From the NCBI GenBank assembly GCA_001179505.1, contig CDMY01000466.1, forward strand, positions 62,001 through 126,000: a stretch of 64,000 nucleotides of DNA. The letters run 5' to 3'. Under the pieces are notes generated by a model, which was not told the DNA's origin, made no database searches, and saw nothing but the letters and a program-made list of their open reading frames with translations. Every line of letters begins with the position of its first letter. The first letter of the stretch is position 1. A program made the position numbers and the translations under genes. The DNA comes from Vitrella brassicaformis (Eukaryota; Sar; Vitrellaceae). This document shows, one piece after another, positions 36,377 through 48,178 of the stretch.

Positions 36377-39300
36377 TCATCGTCTCCTCGCCGCCCCAGC
36401 ACTCTTCGCCAGCGCCAGCAGCCTGGCCTTAGCGTCCTTCACAGATGGGCTGGCTGTGTCGGGCGACAGGTCAGGGTCAAGATAGTCCAGATCCATCGCA
36501 GAGAAGCCATTCATCCGACCCTTCTTCTTGCCCTTGCCGCCCCGTGTCTTCTGCAGCACTGACGATGCGGCAGCACTCGCCTGTTCTCGCCTGACGCGAG
36601 CGGCGCCCAGGTGCGACTGCTCTATCTCGCCATTCATCTCATCTTCTGCACTGCCGTCTTGGGCGGGCGCTGGCGCCTCCTCTGCTCCTCCCTCTCCGTC
36701 TTGCATCTCGTCATCCTGCTCACCATCCTCGCCGTTGTTGTCGTGCTCTTCGTCACTCAGCCAGTGCGACGGCCACTCCTCTTCCTCGCCCTCACCTCGC
36801 TGCCCCTCGTCCATCCCTTCGTCTTCATCTTGATCGTCAGCAGCGTCGAAGTAGCGGCCGCCAGCCTTCCTGCTTTTGACTCGGCGCCGGACACCGGTGC
36901 CTTCCGTCGGTGCCGGGGCGGGGGCAGGGGCAGCAGCTACTGACGGCTGTCTGGCGTCGTCTGAGATGTGTGGGTTGCGGACTCGCGGCATTTGTGTGAG
37001 GTATCTGAGTGTGTGGATGTTGGACGCGTAGACGCGGCTCAGAAAGGAGTGGTGCTGCTGAAGCTGACAGACGCAACACACACAAGGAAAGGCAAAACAT
37101 AGGCATCAATTGGCGGATCGACTGACCGTGCTTGTGCCAGCCCTTTCACCTGTCTGAGGAGCATCAGCAACAGTGCTCGAACGTCAGAGAAGGGACCTGA
37201 CGACAGAAACGACACACCACATCACACATCAACAACTCCCAGATATTCGACTCTTCCCTTGGCCGGCCCTTCCCTCATCCAACTACCGGTCATGACTCTC
37301 TCCATCCCTGACGCCTTCCTGTCCCTTTCCGCACTCCCCAGTGGCAGGCCGCCCAGCTGCGGTCCAATCAGATGGGCCTTGAGGGTCGTGTGCAACCACT
37401 GCAGGTGGTACTGCAGGTGGGGCGAGCTCAGCTGATGCACCTTGGCGCTGGATGACGCCTGTGTGGGTGGGGTGTAGGGCTGCAGGAGGGTGCGGATGAG
37501 GTTGAGGAGGTTGGGCAGCAGGGGGGAGGGGATGGATGGCACCAGCAGGGGGATGGACGAGTAGGGGATCGACTCGTAGACCATCTTGAGAGTGCTGAAG
37601 TGGTTAAGAGCCAATGCATAACTCAGCGCCTGACACACACCAATCGAGCATGCATCCGCCATGTTGAAGCTGGTGGCGCGGTTGTCTGTGCGGGTCGCTT
37701 GCCTTTGCGTAGTCCTTTTTCCTGAGTGCTTTGTGTATGTTGGGGATCGTCACGTCACGCGTCAGCATTGTGGGCCCCGCTCCCTCGCTGCCACTGCCGC
37801 TCACACCCACACCCCCTGACCCGCCACCCTGACACACACACGCACATTCACACACAATACAATACACAAAGCGGATGCTGCTTCTCGATGCCCACTTGCA
37901 GGTCGATGGAGTAGAGGAACAGCCCATGTGACGTGGCGGCAGCCCACTGTCGGCCGTCGAGGGATGCCTGCACCTGCCAGACGGTGAGCTCCTGGCGCCT
38001 CTTGTCGGTGCTCAGCTCCCCTCCCCTAGTGCCGGGCAAAGCGAGAGCCTGAACGAAGACGAAGAGAAAGTACGGAGATGCGAAAGTCCGTGTGTGTGCA
38101 AGTGTACTTGGTTGATTCGTTTCCGCCTCTGTGCTCCCGGAATGGCGTCATCCAGATCAGAGTCCGACAGATCAAACTCCTGCACCCACCAACCAACACA
38201 CACACCCGGTCACCCGACGTGACCCTGTCCCCTCCCCTCTCTGTCTGTAGCATGCCTGTATGGCTATGCCGGCTTCAGTCATGAATCGTGAGTTGAGTTC
38301 CATCAGGATGCCGTCGATCGACCGGTTGTGCGTCAGCTGGTAGTACTGCAGCAGCACCGTCGCGTCGGCGTCATACACACACACACGGGCGGATGTCTTG
38401 GCGGCGGCGAAGATCTGGTGGCCGCTGGCAGAGTAGCAGAGGGACGAGAAGTGCTGATTGGGGTTGACCTTCGACACCTGGTCGATACACAGACAAACAC
38501 ACATACAAACACACATACATCGGCCTCTGTCTACGTGTGGGTATAAGGGAGGTCATGTGTGACAGATACCTTGTTTTTGTTGCCCTTGCCGCCCCAGTTG
38601 TTGGCAGCCGTCTTGTCGGTGACCCTCCTGCCGCTGTGGATGTCGCGCAGACCCTCAATGGAACCCACCACCTGCCCGTCGTCGCACTGCCATATCTGAA
38701 TCAGGCCCCCGAGGTACGACGCAGCGAGCCGCCCGGTGCCCCTTGGGTCGAATGCGACGGCCAGGACCTCAGTGGTGTGCATGAGAGGCTCGCCGGCCCC
38801 TCCCTTGGTGGCGCGGCCGTATATGTCCCACAGGCGGATGGAGCCGTCCCATGAGCCGGTGCAGAGGACGCCTGGCTTGGAGGGATGGGGGTGGAAGGCG
38901 ATGCTGATGATGGGACCCTCATGGCCGCTCAACACTTCCAACACCTTGCCCGTCTGCAGACACACAGACAGACGCACACGACACACATCAGTCTTCCCCT
39001 TCTGTATGTGTGTTGGTTGAATGTTGGCTCTATCACCTGTATAGCCCAGACGAGGACCGAGTATTCGCTGCCCTGAGTGCCAGCGACCACCACCTCGCCC
39101 CCGTTGTCCACGGCCAGGCAGGTGAACTGCACCCCCTCGTTGGGCGACGCCAACGTGCGGAAGTTGCGGTATCGCAGCAGATCGTACGCACGGACCGACC
39201 CGTCCAGCGATGATGACAGCACCGCATTGCCCTGACACAGACACACAGAGACAGACGGCCAGAGACCATTTGTTCTTCTTTTCTCTCTGTGTGGTGTCTG

Positions 39301-41087
39301 TGTATACCTGTGGGGTGAATGCCAGGCCGGTGACTGTAGCGGTGTGTTCGGTGAAGGTGATGAAACAGAAGCCGCTGAGCGAGTGCCACAGCTTGACCTT
39401 GCCGTCCTGCCCACCAGTGGCCACGATGGCCCCGCTGCTGCTGGCCGACGTCTCCAGCGACCGACCCTCTTGCTCAAGCGCAGAACCCATACGCAGCGAT
39501 GTCCCTGCACAATGAGAGAGGGAGGGAGGCCAGGCACTGGCGGTGGGCAAACACATTGGGGATGTCAGACGGCGTACCTGCAGGTGAGAATGCGACGGCT
39601 TGCACGCCGTAGTGGTGTCCCTGCTGCTTGAGGATGTAGGTCTCCGACTGCCACTCCCACACCACCACCTGAACACATACACACACACATACAGAGTGTG
39701 TAAATGATACATGCAGGCAGGCGTCGTGAATGCAGCCGACCTGTCCCATTTCCGATGCCGCGACGGCGAGCCAGTCGCCGGTGGCGTTGACGGCCAGCCC
39801 GTCCACGGGACACTGCCCGATGCTCAGCGTGTGGAGGGCATCGAACGACGGCACCTCATACAGGGAAAACACACCGTGGGTGAAACCCACGAGGAGGAAC
39901 TCGGAACCACCACCTCCAGCAGTGCCGTGGTGGACACACTGGGTGACTTTGGCACTGCCGGGCTGGTTGCAGAAGGCCCTCCTCTCCAGCAGCCATGTGC
40001 CGTCGATGTAGACCATATCACTGGTCGGCGGTGGCTGCTGCTGCTGCTGTTGCTGGCCCTCATCCGTGTCTGCCATGTGCTCATCAGTGTCACCATGAGT
40101 GTCTTCTCTCGCCCTTTTCCTCTCGTGAGGCCCATCCGCCATGTGAGCGTCCTCTGCCTCTCCCATTCCCTCTAGGTGATCTTCCTCCTTGACGCTTCTG
40201 CCGGTGACGCGGAACTTCTCTCTCCTCTGCGCTTGCTTGGGGAGGTTGCGGCTTGCAGGGAGGTCTGCGTCGTCCGATGCTGATGAAGGCTGCCACTTCC
40301 AGGCGATGAGGACGCCCTCTGTGCTGATTGAGTAGATGCGCTGCATGTCATGCGAGAAGAACGATCCACGAACGGGATTCCTGCGCACACACACACATGT
40401 TGGAAGGAGAGAGAGAGAGAAGGCACAGTACAGATGGTGGACCGATACATCCATCGCCCCCATCCCCCCCCCAGTGTAGTGTCACCTGTGGTCGACAAAT
40501 GTCGATGGCACGAAGTGTGTCATCTTGCCCTTGCTGCCGGCCTTCTCCCTCTGAATGGGGTCCCTGCTCCACAGCCGCACCGTCGTGTCTTTGGACGATG
40601 TCACCAAAAACAGCGAGTTGGCACTCCAGTCCACACTCAGCACCTTGTCCAGGTGACCCCCCAGCCTCCGGTGCAGCGAGAAGTGCCACCCCGTCGCCAC
40701 AGTGGGCGTCTCCCAGATCTCTATCCGCTTGGCGCTCGTCAAGGCCACATACCGGCCATCAGGGCTGAACTGGCAGCACAGCACGCGGCACCGGAAGTTG
40801 ATGCGCGCCAGTATGACGTTGGTGCCGCCGCCTTGGAAGGCAATCAGGAGGGCGTGTCCGGTCTCGTCAATCACCAGCAGCAGGTGGCCGTCGGGCGAGA
40901 GGGCCATGGTGTAGATGTCCATGCGGGACTCACACGGGAGAGTGCGTGTGCGGTTGCGGACGAGGTCCAGGGCGTTGACGCGGTTGCCGGTGGGGCAGAG
41001 GAGGCTGTCTGCGTCGGGGACAGTGAAGCAGAGAGGGCCGCCCTGATAGGGAGCGCCGCACACCGAGGCGAACCGATAAGATAACAT
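36377..41087 (-). CDS. PWP2: PWP2/UTP1, WD40 subunit of the U3 small-subunit processome
   Basis: ATG is the complement of 41085-41087. The first exon (to about 40490) begins MLSYRFASVCGAPYQGG and reads GNRVNALDLVRNRTRTLP then SPDGHLLLVIDE, as in PWP2. About eleven exons follow with many WD40 blades (for example GSWDGSIRLWDI, GGQDGKVKLWHS, VVVWEWQSETYILKQQGHHYGV). The C-terminal part is the helical Utp12 region (ALALNHFSTLKMVYESIP, then LQQHHSFLSRVYASNIHTLRYL), followed by a Lys-rich, acidic tail ending at 36377. PWP2 is part of the UTP-B complex that binds the 5' end of pre-rRNA in the nucleolus. A Gln/acidic insertion lies near 40000-40180. Assignment is firm. Its 5' end is duplicated at 51579. 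Confidence 0.9.
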
Positions 41088-41474
41088 CACGACAATGGCT
41101 GAAAGCGATGGATGAACCCACAGATCTGAAGGCTGGCGCTGTCCATATGAGAGGGATTTCTCCAGAAGCGATGGTTTCGCCAGGCGATCGGCATTCAAGC
41201 TCGCAGTTGGCTCGCGTGAGAGGGAAAAAAGGCAGCCTAACAGTACCCCAGAGGTTTTGTGTATCACTTCCGGGGGTGAGAGGTGAAAAAAGCACAAAAA
41301 GAATCATCAAGAAGCGCTACATGTGCTGCCGGGTTGTTGCGCTGCTCGTTGTAGGTGCTGGTCTGTTCATCCTCTCGTCCATTTGACGTCGGGCTCCCAT
41401 GTGGCAGCGCGTGTTGTCGGCCAGCCTCCTTAGCGGCATGAATGAGGGCTGATCTACGCCAAGGGGTCTGAGTC
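41088..41474. promoter_or_regulatory. Divergent promoter of PWP2 and the first RING gene
   Basis: Start codons are 387 bp apart on opposite strands. The same sequence, diverged, precedes the second RING gene at about 51690-52044, so the second copy has inherited this promoter. No TATA box is evident. Confidence 0.5.
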
Positions 41475-44400
41475 ATGACCAGCTTGGGTCCTTCCCCGCC
41501 CTCCGTCATCGACGCGGCCATCTTTCTGCTCTCGTCGCCAGAGGAGCTGCCAGAGGGTGCCCTCGAGAGCGGCCTTGAGGCGCTGGGCGATGCCAAGAGG
41601 CTGGGCCAGGGTGGATACGAGGCCCTGAGGAAGAATCTCCGCAACGGGCGACTCCTGGAGCGTGTGTTCGATGCCTTCACCGATAGCGGCAACACGGCCC
41701 GCCAGGACGCCGCGGCAAACATGTGCGGCGTGCTGATCCATAGGGCAGAGGAGCCCCTCGGCCACCACATCATCCACGTGTGTGGGTCGCCTCAGCGGTT
41801 CATCAGCAGGCTGGCCACACTGCTGACAGAGACCGGCAATTCCACCGTTGCAGACGTCGCCTTCGCGCTGCTGATGGGCGCCATGGTCAAGGGCCGGGTT
41901 GAGGGCAATGCGGCCGACTATCGAGACCATTGTATGCAGCACCACCCCGCCGTCTTCGACAAGGCAGTGGCGGTTGTCAGTGCAGCAAGTCTGGCCTTCC
42001 TGCTGTCGGCCTTTTCGACGGATAATGAATTCGGCCCGGCCTTCCCCGGCCCTTCTGCCGTGCCTCCCCTGGTGTGGGTGGGGGTGTTCCGGGCAGTCGT
42101 GCGCATCCTGACGTGTGAGGACCAGGCAACTCGGGACAAGTTGTAAGCGACGATATAGATGACACACAGCCAGACAGACAGACAGACAGACAGACAGCTG
42201 CACTTCCTTCCCTTTTTTCATGTGTGGCTGCTTCAGTGCTGACTGTATCGAGCACGCCACGGCATTCGTCTGCCGCCACATCTGCTGCGTGACCGGCACA
42301 GGTAGTAAATAAAGTCAGACACACAGACAGACAGACAGACAGACAGACATACAGACAGACAGACAAACTCACAGCACTCTTCCGCCACCTGACTCATTGT
42401 CGTCCCTCGGTTGGCGCAGGGTCGGATGGTGACCGTGCTGCGTACCTGGCTGCCACCCGTGAGGTCATCTACCCCCTCGTCGACACATTGGCAGCCACCC
42501 TGACATCCTCCAACACAGACAAGGCGGTGCGCCACGGGGCCGCCGTCTGCCTCGAGTGCATCTTCACCTTCTGCTGCGCTTTTTTCAAGAGTGCCACGGC
42601 GATTGGTGGGCGGAAGGACAGACAGGCCCGCTCCGTGTGGGAGTGTGGCCTCAGTTGCTGAATGCGTGTGTCCGTCCTTGTGTGCGCCTGTGCAGATGCT
42701 CAGTACTTCAGTGATGCCGACGGGCCCGCCCAGCGGTTGCTGAGAGTGCCCAATGCGCTGCAGGCCTACGTGACGGCCGTCAAGATCCCCACCACTACCC
42801 TTGCCTCTAGGATTAGGGTTCCCACGCAGCCCCTGGCTGTCCCGCAGATGCTGGCCGGTGAGCGAATGACACGAGGGGTCCGTGGGAGGGAAGTGAGCGA
42901 ACGAATGCCTTCTTGTGGCTGTGCTGCGTGAATGTCTGCAGTGTGTGGCCATCGTGATGCCGTGTATTCATCCGGATGCATATCGATGGCGTCGGATATC
43001 GCCAAGCGCCTCGACAAGAAGTCAGTGGCCGAGGTGGGCTCCTGTGCGGCGGCTCTTCAGAACATCGTCGGACGCGACACAGACCTCACCGACGTGCGCG
43101 CCAAGGTCAGCACGGACGGATGGATGGATGCGGCCATGGCCATTGTGTGTTGCTCATTTGCAGATCGCTGTGAGTGATGGCCTTCCCGGAGCCCTGTGTG
43201 AAATGGCTCTGGCCTGCATCAAGAACGGTCAGCTCGACCAAAAGGAGGCGGATTACTTCATAGACTTCGCCGTCAGAACCCTGCGCGCACTTGTCAGGTA
43301 CACACGCACACAGATGCCTGTGGTGGGGGATAATGTGTGTGGATGTCTTGTCGGTGCAGCTATGGTGATCGCGTGAGCAGCCGAGGGGGCAAGGTCCGCC
43401 CCAACAGCGTCACCCAGGCCGTCCTGCAGCACGACTCAGTCAAGACGGTGCGCGCAGCCGGCCAGCAGCCGAAAGGACGACGAAAGGCAAACCGTCAGCA
43501 TCAGGAGCATCTAACAGTGCCCAAGGAGGTGGGAAATGATGCACACGTGACGGCTCACACAGGCAGCGTCCAGTGTACGTGTTGTGCGTCAGTTGTTGGA
43601 GTTCTTCGACGAGATCGAGAGTGCGGCCAGCAAGCGGGCTGAGAAGCTCATCGCAGAGCTGGACGTTGAGGGCACACCAAGTAGCAGTAGCACCACCGAG
43701 GGCGTCAAGAAGAAGTCCAAGGGCAAGAGGGGCGGCAAGGGAGCCTGCACCAAGGAGTCGGCATCACCATCCAGGTCACCGCAGATAGGGAAAGAGCGCA
43801 TCCACAAAAATGAAGGGAATGTGTGTGTGTGTGTGTGTGCCGATCGACAGCTGTGGTGCCATTGGCACATCCGAAGACCACACCGACCACCAGGAGGAGG
43901 ACACCGAAGATCATCATGCCCCCCTTCCAGGTCCCCCCAGCCCGTCGCCCTCCTCCCCTCCCCGACCCTCATCCTCATACTCATCGTCCTCCGCATCGGC
44001 TGCTGGCGGAACCTCTTTGTCCGTGGGCGGCGGCTGGGGGCAGCAGCAAGGGGCGGGTGGCGGTGGCGATGATGGCGGCGGCTTCATCACCGTCGGCCGC
44101 AAAAAGCGGGGCGGCAAAGGCACTGGCGGCCACACACAGCAGCAGCATACCAACACGGCTGACAAACGAGATGACAAGTGAGACCCACCAAAGCACTCCA
44201 CCACACTGAGCAGAGGATCTCGGTGTGTCTGTGTGTTCAGCTCGAGAGTCTTCCCGTCATCGTCTTCGTCCGAGTCGACGCGGCCCTCATCATCGCAGTC
44301 GTCAGTGTCTGGTGGCCCCCACAACGCGCCAGCCGTGCCCTTCCCTCTGCCGCCCCGCCCCGGCCGGCCGCCCCGCCTCCACAGCCTCCCAACCGACACA

Positions 44401-45069
44401 CACCTACACCAGCACCATCCAGTAGCCGTCTTGGCTCTGACGAGCAGGGCCTCGCCCCATTGGCAGCCGGGGGCAGTAGCAGTAGCACTTTGGAGAGGGC
44501 GGTGGAGGTGGAGGGCCGCAGTGGTCACGACAGGTACGCACGTGTCGATGGGCAGAGCAGCCGAGGAAGCAGACAACAGCCCCTGTGCCTGTGTGTGTGG
44601 TTGGCTGCAGGTGTGGTGGTGACGTGAGTGAGTTGGATGCGCTGCGGAAGCAGCTCGAGGCCATGCGGCTGGAGAAGGAGGCCATAGAAAGGGAGAACAA
44701 GAGGTACGTGAGGCGACCCCACACACCTGCAGTGCAGTGGTTGCATGCGCCTCTTTCGTGAGTGTCTGATGGGTGGTTTGCTGCACACAGGCTGGAGGAG
44801 GAGCGCGAGAGCACCGAGTGTGACATCTGCATGGCCTCAAAGAAGTCCATCGTACTCATCCCCTGTGTAAGCCGACTCACAGGCACAACGACTCACCTGT
44901 CCCTCTCGGCCATGCGCTGCCCACGTTTGCGTGTGTGTGTGTGTGTGTGCAGCGTCACTTTTGTCTGTGCAGTGGTTGTGCTGCGGCTTTGATGTCTAAG
45001 CCAGTGGCCCAGCGGCTGTGCCCTCGGTGCCGACAGGCCATCACGGCCACTCGACACGTCTATCTGTGA
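41475..45069 (+). CDS. Helical-repeat RING-finger E3, copy 1, probable frameshift
   Basis: ATG at 41475; stop TGA at 45067-45069. The first long exon and several short ones encode a helical, ARM-like region. A Lys-rich stretch (KKKSKGKRGGKG), Gly/Pro/Ser-rich low complexity, a coiled coil (LDALRKQLEAMRLEKEAIE) and a C-terminal RING follow: CDICMASKKSIVLIPC, then CLCSGCAAAL and CPRCRQAI. That C3HC4 layout is the IAP/MGRN class, which transfers ubiquitin directly from E2. Within the Pro-rich exon at about 44360-44382 this copy is 5 nt longer than copy 2, so the frame from upstream does not reach the coiled coil and RING. It may be a decaying gene, use another splice path, or carry a sequence error. 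Confidence 0.7.
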
Positions 45070-45653
45070 GTGCGGGGCCATGTTGTCAGCGACCCACTCG
45101 TCCGGTGCTACGACGCACGAGAGGAGGTGATGGTGGCTGTTGGATGAGTGACATGCCGACAGACGAGCCGTTCATGTTGGGGGGCGGGTGTGGTGGGGGG
45201 GTGAAGAGCAGCTGTGTGTGCATAGCATAGATGTGACTGACTGACTGGCTGACTGACTGACAGAGTGAGAGAGAGGCGTGGGTGGATATGGTCGGTCGGC
45301 CGGTCGCTGTGTACAGACTTACTTAGGTTCCCTGCCTGCCTGGCTGGCTGCTTCGTCCATCGCTCTGGTCACACCAATGACGCGACCTACACGTTTGACT
45401 GAAGCATCCACACACGCTGACAGATACGGTCTCTCTCACACGCATACATATGAAATCTCTGTGCACTGTACACGGCAAAAAGACCCAATCCATCACTCAC
45501 TGACTGACATAAATACACGCACTACCACGACGAGAGAGATGCCCGTCTGCCTCTCCCTACCGACAGCCACCACACAGCCCCTCTCTGTCCCCCTTGCCTT
45601 CCACCGACCCATCGCCCTCCACCCACCGACCTGGCTGCGCCCTCAGGTGGTTG
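45070..45653. other. Convergent intergenic region, no gene seen
   Basis: This 584-bp gap has GACT/TGGC-type simple sequence (about 45236-45262) and no coding signal. It holds the 3' ends of the RING gene and of the leader-bearing gene. Confidence 0.5.
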
Positions 45654-46877
45654 TCATCCTCTGCGGTTCTTTTTCTTCTCTTTCTCCACCTGTGCGGCCC
45701 TCTCGGCCTCCTCCCGTGCTGCCCGTGCCGACCGCCACTCCGGGGTGTCCTCCCACTCTTCTGGGCACTCGGCCGCCCGCTCCCTCAGCTTGCCCAGAAT
45801 CCAGTCGACGATATCCTGAGCCTGGGCATATTGTTGTGAATGACATCAAGGCAACACATGGATGCGTTAAAGCAGCTGCCGACACACAGATGTGTGTGTG
45901 TGTGTGCGTGTGTGTGTGTGCGGCTGACCTGGTCATAGGTGTCGAATGTGGTGCATGACTTCATATGGAACAAGCCCAGCCTTTCATCCGGTCCGGGGCT
46001 GTCCTTCTCATCAGGCAGCTCCACCATGTGCCACCGAAGCCCGTCCGTCACCGCGCCATGCTGCAACAAGACCACACACACACGGGGGCGTGTGTGTGAG
46101 TGGGTGTGGGTGTGCCTGTGTGTTGGGTTACGCTGCCGAGTTTTTTCTTGCGGATGTGTACGGCCGTCTTGGCCATGCCGATTTGGCGACCGGTGCCGTC
46201 GAAGGCGATCCAGAAAAACGGCCGAGGATGGTCGTCACCCCATGTCAGGACGAAGGCGGGCCGCTGATATTCACAATAATAGAGGCAGTCCAGGGAGTGA
46301 GTGCTGGCGTGAAATTCGTTTGTGTGGCTGACAGTCTCTCAGTGTCTGTACGTCCGTACCTCTCCCATGAATTTGCCCGTCCGGCGGTTGAACCGCGTCC
46401 ACAGGTAGTACGAGAGCATGCTCAGGTGGGGGTAGCCGGCCATGACCACTTCCTGCACAGTGGGCCACACCAGCGTCCCAAACAAGACGGCGGGGTGGTC
46501 GGACTCCATGCCAATCGCGAAGGATGTGTTAATTCGAGTCCCAAAGTCGTATTCAGAGACGTTGCGGCGGATCTCCAGCGGGTTGAGCTGCCACTCCTCC
46601 TCCATTATGGGGCGGAAGCCGTGTTTGTGCCTGACGTTGCGGAACGTCACCTGACAGGAAACAGACAGACAGGCAGCACACACAGTGTGAGCGTCTTGGC
46701 TGCGTGAGTGCATACCATGTGCATGAGTCCCCTGTGGCGTCGATATGCCTCTCTACGAGAGCGGGCAGCAGCGATGGCAGACCGGCGGGAATGAGGAGGC
46801 AGCTTGAAGCCAAGCACGGCTGCCGCAAGAACGAACAGGCAAGTTGCGAACAGGATCAGGCGGAAAAGGCGCACCAT
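45654..46877 (-). CDS. Unknown protein with signal peptide and possible plastid leader
   Basis: ATG is the complement of 46875-46877; the stop is at 45654. The N-terminus MVRLFRLILFATCLFVLAAAVLG is a strong signal peptide, followed by FKLPPHSRR and a basic Ala/Arg-rich stretch, as in bipartite plastid leaders. Later exons (46647-46360, then three shorter ones) are rich in aromatic residues, with PAVLFGTLVWPTVQEVV, FVLTWGDDHPRPFFWIAF and LRWHMVELPDEKDSPG, and the protein ends in a Glu/Ala/Arg coiled coil. I do not recognise the family. The leader suggests the plastid or the secretory system. Confidence 0.6.
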
Positions 46878-47253
46878 CGTATCTGCATTGCGACACTGCT
46901 GGTAGATCCAGAGCTTCCAAACAGTCGGAAGGCCGCTTGGGTCGTTCGTTTGACAGAAGCTCGCAAGTGGATCGAAGTCATTGCACTGCAGTGGTGTGCC
47001 GATCAGCCCAGACAGTCGGTTCAATTGGTTCGCCAGCCACACACAGAGACGCTGACTGACCAGGTCAAAACCCACCCACCTAGGGGCAAAACCACTCCCT
47101 CCTTGCCGCCCTCCCCACTGCATAAATCAATCAATCAGTCAATTAATTGATTTCTGCTGGCCTGTCTTCTGCTATGCTGCTGCTGTGGCCGACAGACTGA
47201 CTGACTGCCGATGTGCGAGTGAGTCACAGCCTCTGTCTGCGGGCGGGCCTCGC
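46878..47253. other. Intergenic region upstream of the leader-bearing gene
   Basis: This 376-bp spacer lies between two minus-strand genes. It contains an AATCAATC repeat (about 47125-47145) and an ATTAATTGATT block, both AT-rich. Nothing else is seen. Confidence 0.4.
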
Positions 47254-48145
47254 TCACTCATCCACACCACCAGCGCTGCTGCTCCGGACACCCACACCAG
47301 CGGACGACGTCTGCATAATGGAACCACAGAAGGAGCAAACACTCATCCAGGGCCGGTCACACCTTCTTGCAATGTAAGTGTTTGTATGCCTTACGGGCTC
47401 CGAGGCTGCGGCGGCTGCCGTCGCCGCGTTGTTGTTGCTCTGCTGAGGTGGTCCGGCGTTGAGGGATGATGCGGCCTCTCCCCCGCCGCCGCCCCCATTG
47501 GCCGCCCCGTCGACAGCAGCCTGCTCTTTGGCCTGGCGTAGGGCCGTCATGATGGCCTCCACACTTGCCTCGAGTGTCGACAGCGCTGCGTTGGCATCGC
47601 TGAGGGCCGTGGATGCATCACTCTGGAGAGGAGCACCGCCGCTCGACGATGATGATGATGATGATGGCTGTGACTGCTGCTGCTGTGGGTCTGGTGTGGC
47701 CGGGGGAATCATCTCGTAGATGCCAACCTGAGCTCAGACAGCCAGACAGACAGAGGAGTTCCATGGGGCCACTCTGGCACCGTACCCTACCCTGAGGCCC
47801 TCCTTGAGTATTTCAGGCTCGAGGAAGATGACACAGGCCATGATGAGCAGCTCTGCACACACAGACACACACACACAGACACACACAGACAAAGTCCATC
47901 CACTCCGCACAGATGGCGCATCGCATACGTAATGCATTCATTGATCTCACCGATTCCTGGTGTGCCGAGGCCGCCGGGTCCCTTGGCGCACGCAGCGGCC
48001 ATGGTGTGCATGTGCGACGACAGGATGCCCCGACACGCATTGTGGAAGGGCGTGTCGCCGGGGAACAGATGGGAGGGCAGCGCTGCAAACGTCGGCGGCA
48101 GCATATACGAATAAAACTGAACCAACACGGCGCACCACACCCAGC

Positions 48146-48178
<33 letters not shown>

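Larger units (their letters stand above)
40970..45069. repeat. Segmental duplication, copy 1
   Basis: It matches 51579-56005. It covers the 5' end of PWP2, the divergent promoter and the whole RING gene. Similarity is modest in the N-terminal exons but very high, introns included, over the last 1.3 kb. Confidence 0.85.

Noticed and set aside
43914-44840. Long minus-strand ORF opposite the RING gene
   Set aside because: It crosses the exons and introns of the plus-strand gene, which carries the recognisable RING.
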